Source: Mercurialis annua
Taxonomy: Eukaryota; Streptophyta; Magnoliopsida; Malpighiales; Euphorbiaceae
Length of the DNA stretch: 64,000 nt
Direction of reading: 5' to 3'
Assembly: GCF_937616625.2 (NCBI RefSeq)
Contig: NC_065574.1
Location: forward strand, 496,001 to 560,000
Positions within the stretch are counted from its first letter, which is position 1. Each line of letters begins with the position of its first letter. Below, piece after piece: positions 1 to 13,523 of this stretch. The position numbers and the translations under genes are program-made. The notes below the pieces were generated by a model that worked only from the letters and a program-made list of their open reading frames with translations, was not told the DNA's origin and searched no databases.

Positions 1-303
1 AAATCCAAAAAAATCAATAACCTAGGTCTTCCAGCCACAGATCAAACTTCTTATTAAAACAAACTTGAGGAGAGGTGGAAGAAAATAAACGCAGCAAAAC
101 TCAAAAGAACACCTCATATTAGCTAAGTGGGAGAGACATATTTGGGATATGAAAAACAAATATCAAAAGAGTTTCAACAAAATAACACACATTTTGTTAT
201 TAATGCCTTTTTAACTTTTTAAGATGAGAATTTCCAATATAGTTCTCCCATAATAGATTTACAGAATTATTAACTAAAAAGGATAAAGTAGAAATAGGAC
301 AAC

Positions 304-3300
304 CTGATACAACTGTGCCAGGCCAAATAGCTGAACATCCTGAATTATGATGGTGTTTGCGTTTTGGATGTCAAGTCCACTTTCCACTATGTTTGTGCAT
401 ATGAGAATCTTAATTTCACCTTGTGCAAATTTATCCATGGTGTCTTCAAGCTGCTTTGAGTATTGCTACAATTACAAAAACACAGAAAAATGTCAGAGAC
501 CAAAAGGTGAAGATCAATGAGAAGTATCTAAACTGCATATGGCTGAAAACAACACGAAGCTGAAGAGTGGGCATAGAACACGCGATAAGTTCATAAACAG
601 CATTAGGAGCATATAAAACTGTAAAGCTACCGAGGCATGATGTTTATAATGAGGATTGCTTGTTCATGATGTTAATATCTTATATGAATTTCGAAGAGAA
701 AATCAAAAGAAAATCTACATGGCTGAAAATAAATCATATGTGCAATGCAAAACCAAGGAGAAAACTTACACGAAGACTTGGTTTCATATTCGCAAAATTT
801 CCAGTTGCTTCCCATTTCAAAATGTTAAAATGAGAATTGTGTGTCTTAGGGCCTAGTTTAATACATCGACATGTAAACAGAAGCCCAATACAACCAAAGA
901 ATTGAAGTGAAAAGATACCTTTCCATGTGCAATAGCTATGTCAACCTTTGGAAATGACTCTTGCAGAAAACTCATGACTTCTTCAAGCCCTGTGAAGCCG
1001 AAAAGACAAAAGGGAAAATTTATATCAGAAAACTGAGATACAAACCAGCTTTAGATGTAAAATGGAGGAAAAAGAACAAAAAAATATTAAGTGCTTGGTT
1101 TCAGTTTGAAAACAATCTCGTCTTTTACTTCTAACTTTAATAAACACATCTTTCTCTAGTTTGACTGGATAACAACATATCAGGTAACTCTAATTTACGA
1201 ATATTCAAAAAATACATCTATTTTACAGCCTGAAAAAGAAATTATTCTGTACCAAAAGGAATATGGAAAAACATAATCAAAAGTATTGAAACGAAAAACA
1301 TATACATTTCAAGATGGGAATTCCTGAAGTCCTGATATATCCATATAATGTTATTGATACTGCTAATGCTTGAATGTCGCAAATGAAAACAATAAATGGT
1401 ACCTTTTATACGAGGCAAAACAAAAAATACTTGGCCACCACGATCGAGCTCATATTTGATTGCTGATAATACCTTTTCTTTGCTGTATGCTGAAAGAGCG
1501 GTTTTTATAGGAACTCTTTCAGGAGGTGGAGTTGAAATTAAACTGAAAAGGGGAAGTTTATTTTCACTTTACAAACTGCAGATCTGGTAAATCATCAGTT
1601 GCAAAGCTAAGTAAATCAGCATTTTAAATAGTTATGGATCCCCTGCAGTTTACCTCGCATCACGAAATCCAGTCAATGCTAAATAAAGCGTCCGTGGTAT
1701 AGGTGTTGCAGAAAGAGTAAGGACGTCAACTGAAGTCTTGAAAGAAGCTATCTTCTCCTTCTGTTTAACTCCAAATCTCTGTAAAGGAAAGACACATAGC
1801 ACAATCAAGTCAAAGCATATGGCGGACATGAATTCAACTTTCGAAATGTCTTATAATAATGAAAAGAGATTGTAAAGGGCTTCTAACTAATTTTTTTTTT
1901 TTCAGTCTCCTTCAGCCCTTTAATTATAAGAAACTGACAGGTCCTTGAGTGTTATTGCTTGCCAAAGGATACATGGTCAAATCTTATGTATTTACACTCT
2001 AGTAGGGGGGCAATATTTAAATGCACAAGCCTCATGCACTTCTTCGATCATATAGCATGTATTGAATTTCCTGTTGCATACATGAAGATATCCATATGCA
2101 CCCAGTAACATATTTCTATCTTTGCTTTAAAAAAATTAATGATAGAAAGAAAGAAGAAATAAATTCATCATTTCAGAGCAAAAATAAGTTTTTATTTTCA
2201 TGCACCCCTGAAGCAAATGATTTTAAGTGAAGTAAATGCAGAATTGAGGTGAATGGTTAGTAGAAAACAGCAATACAGAAATTGGTAGCTAACCTGTTCT
2301 TCATCAACCACAAGAAGACCTAGATTATTATACACAACACGACTTCCAAGGAGCGAGTGAGTCCCTACAACAATGTTCAAATCACCATTCTTTATCATGT
2401 TGAAATACATCTCTTTTTCTGCTTTGGTCTGCATATAGTAATGGGTATCAAAATTTAAAATTGCAGTACCTAAAATATTCTATCATAATTTTTCATGATA
2501 AAACATATAATGTCATTAAGTCGCAGGACTGGTGTCAAATTCTTTATCAAACTAATAAATACAATGTGAAAATATGTATATTGTTTGAATTCCCATCTTC
2601 CAGCCAACTGTTTGCTTCCAAAATATGAGTACAAAATTGACACAATGAATAACTCCAAATCAGCACCCTGGTAGGCCTAAGAGAAAGAAAAGATCCATTA
2701 CCTGAAATCGGCTTAGAAGTCCAACCTTGATATGAGGATAATTGGAAAACCTCTCTGAAACAACTTCAAAATGTTGTTTGGCTAAAACAATTGTCGGTGC
2801 TAAAACCATAGCCTGCTTTCCTGTTGAGACCACACAAAAGATGGCGCGTAAAGCAACTTCTGTTTTACCAAATCCAACATCTCCACATATTAACCGATCC
2901 ATAGGAGTTCCTCTCTCAGTCAAATCCCTTTCAACATCACTGAAAGCCTGGAATGAAAGTCTAATTCATGAGAGGAAGTAAAAACTAAAAGCTAAAAAGA
3001 AGCATCAGTCTGAACTCCGTATTATTTGATAAAATTAGAACAAAAATAAACAGATTATATGAATTTTGTCAGAGCTATGGCTAAAAAACAACACTCCAAA
3101 TAACCATAAACATCTAGATATTTTTAAGGAACCAAATTTAAAACCCATTTTACATTGTAATAAGCAAAGTAGAGTAAGAGACCCAAAAGTTTATTGATAA
3201 CTAACCTGTATCTGATCAGGGGTGGCTTTATATGGAAATTGAGAAGTAAATTCAGCAATGGCATGGCTTTTCGGGTAGGGAGGTCTTCTTTGTCGCAGCC

Positions 3301-4501
3301 TATGTAAATACAGTTCCATTAAGTCAACAACCATTTTCTGAATTGCAATTTTCCCTTTCGTCTTTCTCTTCTCCCATGTACTAGTATCATTCAATTTACT
3401 CAGAGCTCGAGGCCTTTTATTTTCGTTTGGCCTAGAACAACAATGACAGATGATAAACCACATATGCAAAATATATCACAATAACTTTGTACAATAGCTA
3501 TAGCATTACAAAAAGACATGCAATAATGAATTTTAGCAATTCCTTAGGTTGTTCAATCAATTAAATCAAAATCCAACCTTGCCATTTTACTAAAGCCCTC
3601 CGCCCTCGTTTTTCTAGTCCATTAGAGATCTAAGAAGAAATGTACCCTCTTGTTTGGAATATCTACAAATGCAAGCATTCAACCGAAATGTATCCATTCA
3701 TCATGTTTGAAAGCACATAGTTGACAGAATTCAATTCTTCCAACTTTAAAGAAACAATGCAAATCAACAAAATCCCAAGGGCCAGAGTCAAAACTACTAT
3801 GATATTCCAAATTCATTAAAAGTAAAACAACAAAAAAAATTAAGATAGGAAAAAACTTACAAGCTATAACGATATAACATCCTTGAAGCCTGTTTAAGGG
3901 GAAGCTTAGCCATACCATCAGCATACTCAATAAAAACATACTCAATAGGCTCACTAGAATTCTTTGAAACATCAAATTTAATCCCAACAAATCTCCCAAC
4001 TCCAACTTTCTTATGAACAACATAATCCCCAGAAATTAGCAAATAAGGATCAACCTTATAACTAAAACCCCCTTTACTATTCTCCCTCTCCCCTTTCAAC
4101 TTCTGTAAGCCTCTCTGCTGCTGCTCCTTCACCAATTTTATGTACTTTTCAGCCTCCTTGGAGTCCAGTAGAGGTCTGGAGGTGGCTTCTCTTCGGCTAT
4201 ACTCGCGGTGAATTCTTTCGTTGAGGATGGAAATGGAGTCTTGGTGATGATCATTGGCAATGTTGCCCTTCTGGGGTTTGAAATGAGCAGGGAGAGTTGT
4301 TCTTGCGGTGGTGGGGGTAGGAATGGAAATGGAAGCTGCTGTTGCGGAAATTGAGAATGGGCGGCGCCGACGAGTGTGTTTGTGGTAATTGAAGAGAAAA
4401 GGATGTTTGAGATTGAAGAAATTAGAGAGTTTGGAGGTGGAAGTGTGGCGGTTGAGTTTGAAGACAAGAGGGGTAGATATGTCCACAGTTGCCATTATCA
4501 A
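304..4501 (-). CDS. Chloroplast Mfd/TRCF-like ATP-dependent DNA helicase, 3' part outside window
   Basis: Eight exons are visible: 4501-3861, 3431-3206, 2947-2702, 2428-2294, 1778-1654, 1542-1403, 989-919 and 465-304. All junctions are GT-AG and keep the frame; remaining exons lie left of position 1, and 1-303 is intron. The N-terminus is Ser/Thr/Arg-rich and basic like a plastid transit peptide. Near residues 155-210 a CarD/TRCF RNA-polymerase-interacting domain follows ([20 protein letters not shown]). Then come helicase motifs: Walker [18 protein letters not shown], the DEEQ box, [18 protein letters not shown] and [17 protein letters not shown]. It closely matches the protein I know as At3g02060, which resembles bacterial Mfd/RecG but lacks the UvrB-like N-terminal region. 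Its likely role is nucleic-acid unwinding or transcription-repair coupling in plastids (inference). Two in-frame Met codons (4501 and 4495) are both possible starts. Confidence 0.93.
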
Positions 4502-4808
4502 GTATGAGGTAGAAGAGATGTTTTTTTCAGTTCAATTGGTGCGGCATTTTGATACAATGAGACGGTGGAAGCTGCGGTGGTGACGGTGGTGGTGGTGGTG
4601 GTGGAGGTGAAATGGGATGATAAGGTGGAGGTTTAAGAGGGGCTTAAGAGATTGGGGTTTGAGACTGAGATATAATAAAGCGTGTGGATGAATGAAGACA
4701 TACGTTGCAGAGGTTAATAGTCAATGTTACTCTTCATTTTCTGTTTATTTACATTTAGGTTCCTAAATTTTGCACTATTTTCCTAAAATTAGCCCAATCT
4801 TTTTAGTT
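4502..4808 (-). promoter_or_regulatory. 5' leader and upstream region of the helicase gene
   Basis: This stretch separates the helicase start from the next transposon. It contains a GGT-rich simple repeat at about 4570-4610 that would lie in the leader. No TATA box or transcription start can be assigned with confidence. The Mutator-like element begins only about 310 bases upstream of the first codon, so the promoter is probably compact or partly within the element. Confidence 0.35.
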
Positions 4809-5489
4809 AACTAAAATGAGAAAATTAGGATAAATACTCTATTTTTAAAAATAATTTGATTTCCTACCTCAACAAGGAAAATATAGAGAAAATACCTCAT
4901 CATTTTAATGTTTTTATTTTTTTACTCTAACACCTATTTATATTATAATTATACCTATCTTTTATTATTATTTTACTCTAACCATATTGTTTCCCCTCTT
5001 AAGTAACAACTGTCACTTATTTTCTTTTTTTCTCTCTCCTTTTCTCTTTCTTCTTCATTCCTTTTCTTCTCATTCTCTGTTCTTTTTTTTTCCGCCATTT
5101 TTTTCCTTCATTTTCTTCTTTTTCTTCTTCTTCTTCTTCTTCTTCTTCTTTATACCTTCTTCGTTTTTGTTCTACTTCTTCATCGTTAATTCATCATTCC
5201 GCCGTCGCTCCGCCATCATTCTGCCGCTGCTCAGCCGTTTTTCGTATTTAATTTTAGCGTTTTTCCTCGACTCGTGATGATTAATACGATTGTTTAACTT
5301 TCAGATCTAAATAAATTATTCTTGAATTTTCTCAATTTTAGATCTAAAAATCTGCATTAAAAATGTTTTTATACACAAAAATGATTTTCTGAAAAAAAAA
5401 ACTGCTTCTGATTATCATATGAGTATCATCACTGCATTATCATGCAAGTATCATAACACTGCAGAAAAAATCAATTTTTTTTATTGAAA

Positions 5490-6350
5490 GACGTTGTCTG
5501 ATTATCATGTTGTTATCACTATATTATAATAACATTATATGATTATGATAAGGTTATGATAATACAATGTACGATAATGATAAATAGATGATAATGAATT
5601 ATAATGAGATTATGATAACTGAATGATAACGTACGTGAAAATATAATTATAAAAAGATTCATGATACCAGTATGATAACAAGATGATAATAAAATAATAA
5701 AGTTATGATAATAGTATGATAATATGATACATATATGTAAACAATTTACAGAAAAATTATGATAATGAGATGTAAAGATAATAGTATGATAATATGATAT
5801 CTGTATGAAAAAATAATTATAAAATTATGATAACGAGATGATAATGTGAAATAATAGTATGATAATATGATACATGTATGAAAAAAATAATTACAAAAAA
5901 ATATGATAACAAGATGATAAGGTGCAGATAATAGTATGATAATATGACCTTATTATATTTCATTATCATACTATTTTCTCCACATTATCATCTCGTTATC
6001 ATAGTTTTTATGTAACTTTTTTTCATATAGGTATCATATTATCATACTGTTATCATAACTTTATTATCATGTCATTGTCATAACATTATTATTTAGGTAC
6101 AACAATACATTATCATCTCGGTATCATATGATTATATTATGATAACGAGACGATAATACAGTGATAACAACATGATAATCAATTTTTTTGTAGAAAATCT
6201 TTCTTTATGCAGTGTTATGATAATAACATGATAATACAGTGATACTCATATGATAATCAGATACTGTTTTTTTTTTGTATATAAAAAAATCATTTTTTTC
6301 TGCAGTGTTATGATAATCATATGATAATCAGATGCTGTTTTTTGTGCAGA
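5490..6350. repeat. Degenerate minisatellite core of the palindromic element
   Basis: The core consists of many diverged copies of a motif built on TATGATAATG or GATAAT, arranged so that the two halves are reverse complements about a centre near 5.9 kb. It belongs to the surrounding transposon and encodes nothing. Copies of the same sense keep recurring at short irregular spacing, which indicates local tandem expansion within each arm. Confidence 0.75.
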
Positions 6351-6644
6351 AAATAGTTTTTTATCATAATAACATTTTTTCATGCAGATTTTTAGATCTA
6401 AAATTGAAAACAAATTCAAGAGTAATTTATTTATATCTGAATGTTAAAAAACCGCAATAATCACCATGAATTAAAGAAAAAATAAAATATGAATGAACAA
6501 TGTAGCGACGGTGGAGTAATGAAGAAACAACGGCGAAACGATGAAGAAACGGCGGCGAAGCGATGAAAAAACGACGGCGAAGCGATGAAGGAACGGTGAA
6601 GAAAGAATAATGGAGAAGAAATAAAAAAGAAGAAAAAATTGACG

Positions 6645-6681
<37 letters not shown>

Positions 6682-6683
<2 letters not shown>

Positions 6684-9383
6684 TAATACCCCAAAATATT
6701 AAATTATTTAATTGGACCACGTGTCCAGTGTTAAGTCGCCAGAGTGGCGATATCAGAAAGATTTCCGAGAGATTAGGATAAATATTAAATTTTAGCAGGA
6801 CGGACTTGAAAGGATTATTGCGAAAGATTTTATATTATATTTCAGTCCTAAAGTTGGAATTGGAATTAGAAAAGAAAAATGTCAAGAAAGTCGCCAAATA
6901 AAGTACAGGGACTAAAATGGTAATTTAACCATATAAGATCCGAAGGGATATTATTTCGCCAAAGCCCGCGAAATATTTTATAGTATATGTGGTAAAAGTT
7001 TCGGATCAATCGGAAACCTTTTAAAATTTGGACGCGGATGCGTTTGGGCTAAATTGCAACTTTTGAGAAGTTTAAGGGCTAAAATGTAAATTAGCCAATT
7101 AAGCCTCGAAAATAGAAATTAAAAGATTTTGACGGAAAATAATAATATTGAGTTAGTATTATTTATATGAATATAAATAATACGTAAGCAATCGAGTTAA
7201 AAGAATAATTTAACCATTTGGTTAAATTAGAAAGTTTAAAAGAGAAATGGTTTAAGTTAAAGAAATAAAGGATTGAAATGGCAAATTAGCCAAATATGTA
7301 TATATATTGATCATTCTCATGAATGATCCAGAAGATGAGAAAGAAAAGAAGGGAGAGTAACAGAGGGAGAACGAGAGAAAATGACGATCGTTACGATCCG
7401 TCGCCGCTTCGCCGTTTCTCGTCCGTTTCCGACGTTTAATAGCTCGAATTGATCGTATTCCAGAGGCGAATCACGGTAAGCTTGTCGTTTTACCGTTTAA
7501 ACGGATATATTTTAAGTTATATCGATTCAAAGTTTTAGGCCACGGAACGATTATATCGTTTTAATCGATATTAGAATTGGATTATAGGGTTTTGAGCTTA
7601 GATTAAGCGTTTTGGATGTGTTTGGAGCGTTTTTACGCTAGTAGCACGTCGGAATGGCCGCGGACGAATCCTACGCGGGCGCGTAACTATGTTACGCGGG
7701 CGCGTAACTATGTTACGCGGGCGCGTAACTATGTTACGCGGGCGCGTAACAAACTTGCGCGGGCGCGCAAGTACTTTGCGCGGGCGCGCAAGTACTTTGC
7801 GCGGGCGCGCAACAAGACTACGCGGGCGCATAGTTTATGTGAAGCACCTATACGGTATTTTCACCCCGCTATGACCCCATTTTCCGACTATAAGAGTGTC
7901 GGACATTGAAAAGGAAACATAAGCCCCAAAAACGAGAAATTTGAATATCGAACACGACGTATTCGATTAGGGTTCCGAGATATAAGAAACCTATGATTAG
8001 AAATCGATGGATAAGAGATATAATAAGTATCTCGACTAAGTATTAGAACACGATCAAAGTTAAAAGACATATATAGAATAGGATTTTGTTAACAGGAGTT
8101 TATAACTTAGGGTTTTGATACTAAGTCAACGTTTATGGATTAAACGTATAGGTAACTCGATTAAGTAACTGACGTACCGACAAACTATCAAGCCAGTTAG
8201 CGGGAATGGATACGTGATTGGACAACGCATGGAGCTTACGCATGCGGGATTATAATAATGCAGTTTTGGATAGCGGTCACTGTGAGTGGCAATTTACTTT
8301 CGCGTATTATTAGTATAAAAGTTATTTTCATATATATACGTATATTGTTTTCACGCATCGCATTATATACAATTGATTGGATGTTATATGTTTATTTAAT
8401 TTCTATATGTGAGAACTAGTATGCGATCCGAGGAAACTAGCTACCTATTGGGTGTCAATAGGCTGTGTGATCACCAGTATCGAGTCAGTCTAGTATGTTT
8501 GCATTGAGAAATGACTTGACACAGCTGGGAGCTGTTGATGAATATGAAATTTACGATTGGGTTATGATTTAGATACGCAGAGTGAACTCGGCTACGGTGT
8601 AGCCTGGAAGTCCCCGTATCTAGTGGCTGGGCCACCAGCGAGTTGGACTCGCAATTGATATTTATGATTGGGTTGAACGATATATGATTATTCGAGAGAT
8701 GTGTCGCATGCTAGGATATTAGTTTCGTACGGATCAAATACCTGTTTATATGTTTTTTTATTATTGTTTTCTTGAGATGCGATGTTATATTTTTATATTA
8801 ATACCGTTAGTAACTTGCAAGCTCACTCAGTATTTCCCAAAATACTGACCCCCTCACAGTGTTTATTTCAGGTGATCGGAGTCGGATCAGACAGACCATC
8901 TCCTTTGTGTCGGCAGCCCTTTTGGCTTACACAAAGTACGAGTTTTATAGAGCTGCAGTAGTCAGTAGGTGTCAGTATTAGATTTACGATTCAATTTCAA
9001 ACGGTATTTGAAAAGTAAACTCTGATATAATTTTATAAATGAATTGTTTAGAAAGATAGCGTTTATCCGGTTAAATTTGATACCAATTACCGTGAATGGA
9101 ATTGGTGATATTTGTGATCGGAAACAGGGCGGTGCTGGATATGAGATATCGCTCGGTAAGACCCTGGTTTCTAAGAATTGTTTCGCGAATGTTTTCAGAA
9201 AAGGAATACGATATTTTAATAATTGAATTATATTATTTAAAGAAGATTTCTGATAAAGTATTATATATAATAAAACATTTTAATCGCGAAAAATTTATAT
9301 TGATTTTAGGCTTACTACGGGTTCCGGAGCTACCACTCCCGTTCCCTAGCGCCGGTCGCGGCTTAATAATTTGAGTCGTGACA
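6682..9383 (+). repeat. 5' long terminal repeat (2,702 bp)
   Basis: It starts TGTAATACCCC and ends GAGTCGTGACA. It is the same sequence as 13524-16246 except for at least four substitutions that I could find by reading and one missing 21-bp repeat unit. The length is unusually large for an LTR. It contains a GC-rich tandem array at 7671-7831. Confidence 0.95.
7671..7831 (+). repeat. GC-rich 21-bp tandem repeat within the 5' LTR
   Basis: Three units of the form ACGCGGGCGCGTAACTATGTT are followed by units of the form GCGCGGGCGCGCAAGTACTTT (two here, three in the other LTR at 14514-14695). Each unit contains a short GC palindrome. Open frames across the array (RARNYVT-like repeats) are artefacts of the 21-bp period. 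It is probably a CpG-rich methylated or regulatory block. Confidence 0.9.
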
Positions 9384-9387
9384 ATTG

Positions 9388-9399
9388 TGGTATCAGAGC
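9388..9399 (+). other. Primer binding site of the LTR retrotransposon (tRNA-Met type)
   Basis: TGGTATCAGAGC lies four bases inside the 5' LTR end. This is the usual complement of the 3' end of plant initiator tRNA-Met, used to prime minus-strand DNA synthesis. Confidence 0.92.
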
Positions 9400-12300
9400 A
9401 GTTGGTCCAGTTACCTCTGCTAATATGTGTTGTGTTAGTTAACTGACCTAGGAACTACTGCAGCTATAGAGTTGAGTTCTGTCTGATCCAAGTAGTTTTC
9501 ATTGTTGTTTTGCGATAAGTATAATTGATTGGTTTGTGAAGTGCTTGTTTGTTTGTTGCTACACACGTACATGAGATACACGCGCGTATTTCGTTTTCGA
9601 TAAGATATGCATACGTGATATGCATATCTAGATGGAACCTCGAGGAGATGAAATTCTACGATGAGGCAGTTCATGTTTTGGTACATTTAGGCTAGATACT
9701 GTCGAGAGGATCGATTGAAACGCCAGGAGGCGGATAACGAAGAAGTATAAAGCTACAGAGGTGAGAGAACTTGCCGGATACAGAGTTTAAAGGTCTAGAG
9801 AGCTTACAAAACTCAAATTTTATAACTTTCTAAAGTTATTTTGTTTAAACCATTTTGAAAGCATAATTGTGCCTAGACCCGTGATAGTCATTGATAAATG
9901 CCACGACATTGATAGAAGTGCATCACTACATACATTGCTAATGAAAAGAACAATAAATGAATACATGCATTAATAGTACATGCATCATATGCATTATGCT
10001 CAGACGAAAAGGTGAGATGTGGCAACTCTTTGGGGATGAGAGACGTCATCACCCTAGTGCACAATTTTGCTAAGATTTAAATAAAATTTCGATTTACATT
10101 TCGAAACGAAATGTTTTATTCGAAAGAGTTTTCAAGGAGTTTTGTTTTTAAGTAAGTATACCTAGACCAGAACTCTGTGACGGAAGTAAAATGCTCGCGA
10201 GCAAGCTGCGATCAAGGCCACGAGAAGATCGAATATGTATAATTGCGAGAACATAGGAGTTATGCTTTTAGGATATGAACTTAGTTTCGAGTTAACGAGC
10301 TAGAATATAGCTAAAAATCGCAGATGTATTGGAAAGTGACACATACCAGATTAGTGGTAAGCTAGAAAGTAAGTATCTCTTTGACAGGACGTCAAAGATA
10401 TTAAACTACGATATAAGGAAAGAAGTATATAAGAAGAATGAAGTTTATATACGAGAAGCGAATGGTAAGATGTATGTGAGTAGCAAACTGTAACTAATTG
10501 AACGATGAACTGGGATGTTCCTATCTTTAAACGAAGTGATTAGAGCATCATGCTACCACACCATAGAAGTAAGAAAGAGGATAGTCGAGCATAGAAATAG
10601 ACTCACAGTTTACACCTTGAAGATAGAAGATTACCCTTATGAAAGGATAATGTGAATATTGCGTAATATTAGAAAGTCGTCAGGTTTAATAAGATCGTGA
10701 CAACTCTTTATTGAACCGTTGGATCAAGTTGTCACTGGAACACGATGTCCCTAAGACGGTGACCTAAGTGTTAACTATTACGATCGGCTAACCGAGAACG
10801 TGAAGTAGATTTCAGAAGAATATCGATAATGGATATATGTCGATAAAGTGACGAGCCAAGTAGACGAGTGACAAGAATATGAAGTACGGAGCATGGAATT
10901 GGATCAATTAATTATAGCTAACATCAAGTCCGCATAGAATGTAGTGATTTGAGAAGCATGATAAGAAAGATCAAGAGGTAAACGACAAGAATTGCAATAA
11001 GTGAATTAGGAGTTGGACTTCCACCACAAAGTTACGATTATAAAGTGGATGAAAAGATTAGGACAAATATAAGTGTGAATGATGTGCGCGAAACACGGGA
11101 TCTTAAGTTTTAAGTTCAACTAATAAGGAGTAGAGTGCATGGTGCGATTGATATGAAAGATTAATAGTAATCCCTGAATGGTTAGGATGCAATATATAGC
11201 ATCGAACGTATTTGACACATAGATGAATCTTCGTGCATCGAGGTAAGTGAAAGGACGTGAAGAAGAGACTCAATAACAAACTTGAGCTACATATATTGGA
11301 TCAGTCGAAATATGACATGAGAGATGAAAGTAAGATACCTATGAGAAGGTATAAGAACTCGAACAAACAAGTTAGTTACGAAAATCGATATAGAGAAAAA
11401 TTTGCTTGCGTACGTTGCAAGAAACTTGATAAGAGTGATCGAGGAAAGGAAAAGAGAAAGTCACACGGAAAATTAACGAGAGGATCCACTAGATTGGACT
11501 CTATGTAGTCACGGACACATAACAATGAAAAGAAATAAAGATGACTCGAACATAGGATCGGCTTCAATGACAGTCAAGGTGTCAGTAAAAGTACGATAAG
11601 ACGCAAGTAATCAAGAACGTACCATGTCGAGGAATTCAGACGAAATAGGCTACGATCACCACTCATGCTCGAGGTTGTGAATGTTAAAAGAAGAAGTACA
11701 TGATGTACAAGATGCAATGAAGAAGAATGCAAGAAATGTAACAAAAGATGATCGAGACACATGATAAGAGCGTGAATACGGAACACAAGAAAGGTACCAT
11801 ATGGCTATAGCATTACGACTATTAATCCTATTGGTTGATTAGGAACAAGAAGTCAAGGAAGAGACATGAAGGAATATACCTACGTTATGGGTAGAAGAGT
11901 GAAGTAACGAGTGAAAATAACAAGACTATAGATAATAAGGAATAAACCTCACACTACGCTATGGAAAAGAGAAATAGTTTGGAAATTAAGAGTCAAACTA
12001 AGATACGATATTAGAAAAGAAGAATGGAATAGAATAGTGAATCGTAAAGATGAATGCTAAAAGCATCCTTAAGAGTCGTAAGACGATCAGCGTTAAGAAG
12101 ACGACGAAAGAAAGAAGAACTTAGGTAAAATGAAATGAAAAAGTAAATAAGAAGTTAAGGATAAATATAACCTAAGGGCTAATACTAAGGTCAACATTTA
12201 AGTTTCAAAAGATGGACTACCATGAGGCGGATAATGACATACTCACTAAAAGAAGGAAGGATCAACTAATTAAAAGATTAGTGAGAGATATACGCGATAA

Positions 12301-13510
12301 GTGACGAAGGTAACAGTGACGACACCGTTAAAGGCAATATATGACGACAAAAGTTGAAAGAATCAAGGATCCTCACTGAAATGAGTAAACAAGGTACATC
12401 GAATAAATCGGGAGTAAAACTCCAATGCGGCAACAATTGTTGTCCCTCTAGTACGAAGTGTGATATAAAGAAACATAAGGTGAGACTAACAATAACAATG
12501 ATCGTAAAGGGGAGTAAAGGATAGGATAACAAAGACAGTTATCCAAGATTATAAAGGATGAAAGATGAAACAGATTAATGTGAAGTAAGAGGAGATAGGA
12601 AGCTTCAAAGAATAGTACGTCATGCTTAAGAAAAGGAAATAGACCAATGGATATACAAACGAATATAGAGGTATACGAGATATTAAGACGCAAGAAGAAG
12701 GTTAAGTAAGCCCTACAAGAAAAGTGAAGACCTCATAAGGATACGTCCTGAGGACTTACCTCATGGATAACCATGATAAGTGACGTTAGCGAAAGAATCT
12801 TCCTACGAGAAATGAAGTAATGAGACAAAAGAGGATAACAGATAGTGGAATAAGCTTTTAGCACGACAACAAATAATAATCAGATGACAGCAACAGAGAC
12901 TACGTAAGTAGTGAAGCACGAGTTGTTTGAGTGTCCACATCACTCAACAAGGAACGATGATAGGATTAAATATGTTGGACAAAAAGAAAAGGATCGAGAA
13001 CGAAAATGCATGTGGGTACGACTAACATCGTTATAGAAAGAAGACTTGGAGATCAAGATCAAGTCGTAACCACGATCAAACAAAGCAAAAGAATCTAAGA
13101 GTACGAACTAATGGATCATCTACATCATTCGATTACGAATGAGTAATCTTAAGAGTGGAGATTATCGTTACTAGTAATCAGACATTACTAGAACAAACTA
13201 GTATTGAGTATCAGTATTAAACTGAAAATTCAATTACAAAGATAAAAGCTCATAGTATTGAATGTCAAACAAAGGACAAACACAACGATTGTGTTGTAAA
13301 ATTAAGAGAAGCAATCAAAGGTAAGAAGTTATAGTACATAAGAAAATGGCTAAAAACACTATGAAAGACGGAGACGATATGAAAGGTCGTCAATGACGAT
13401 TAACATTAATCTACAAAGAGTACAGAAATGGAGTAGTGAATGAAGTTCAAAAGATTAAGGGTTTAAGTTAAGTCAAGGAGTTATATGAAAATTCGAGGAC
13501 GAATTTTTAT
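9400..13510 (+). other. Non-coding interior of the LTR retrotransposon
   Basis: About 4.1 kb, purine-rich on the plus strand and without long open frames. Short stretches recall a gag zinc knuckle (for example CVRCKKLDKSDRGK near 11.4 kb), but frames are broken throughout. I see no readable protease, reverse transcriptase, RNase H or integrase. It is either a heavily decayed gag-pol or the conserved non-coding interior typical of LARD elements; the nearly identical LTRs favour the latter. Confidence 0.7.
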
Positions 13511-13523
13511 AAGGGGGGAAGAA
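13511..13523 (+). other. Polypurine tract
   Basis: AAGGGGGGAAGAA directly abuts the 3' LTR and is the expected primer for plus-strand synthesis. Confidence 0.9.

Noticed and set aside
4138..4467. 109-codon frame overlapping the helicase first exon
   Set aside because: It is another frame of the same strand within the transit-peptide region; the helicase frame is supported by the domain that follows.
4987..5277. 96-codon Phe-rich frame
   Set aside because: It is a translation of the CTT/T-rich tract in the palindromic element; the mirrored GAA tract gives the matching Ser/Leu frame near 6.5 kb.
7616..7909. Open frames with RARNYVT-type repeats on both strands, again at 14458-14772
   Set aside because: They result from a 21-bp (multiple of three) GC-rich tandem array in the LTRs. 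All frames stay open on both strands, and there is no start context or other protein feature.
9384..13523. Zinc-knuckle and pol fragments in the retrotransposon interior
   Set aside because: Cys-rich bits near 11.4 and 11.7 kb are short and out of frame with their surroundings. They do not support an annotated gag or pol gene without a profile search.
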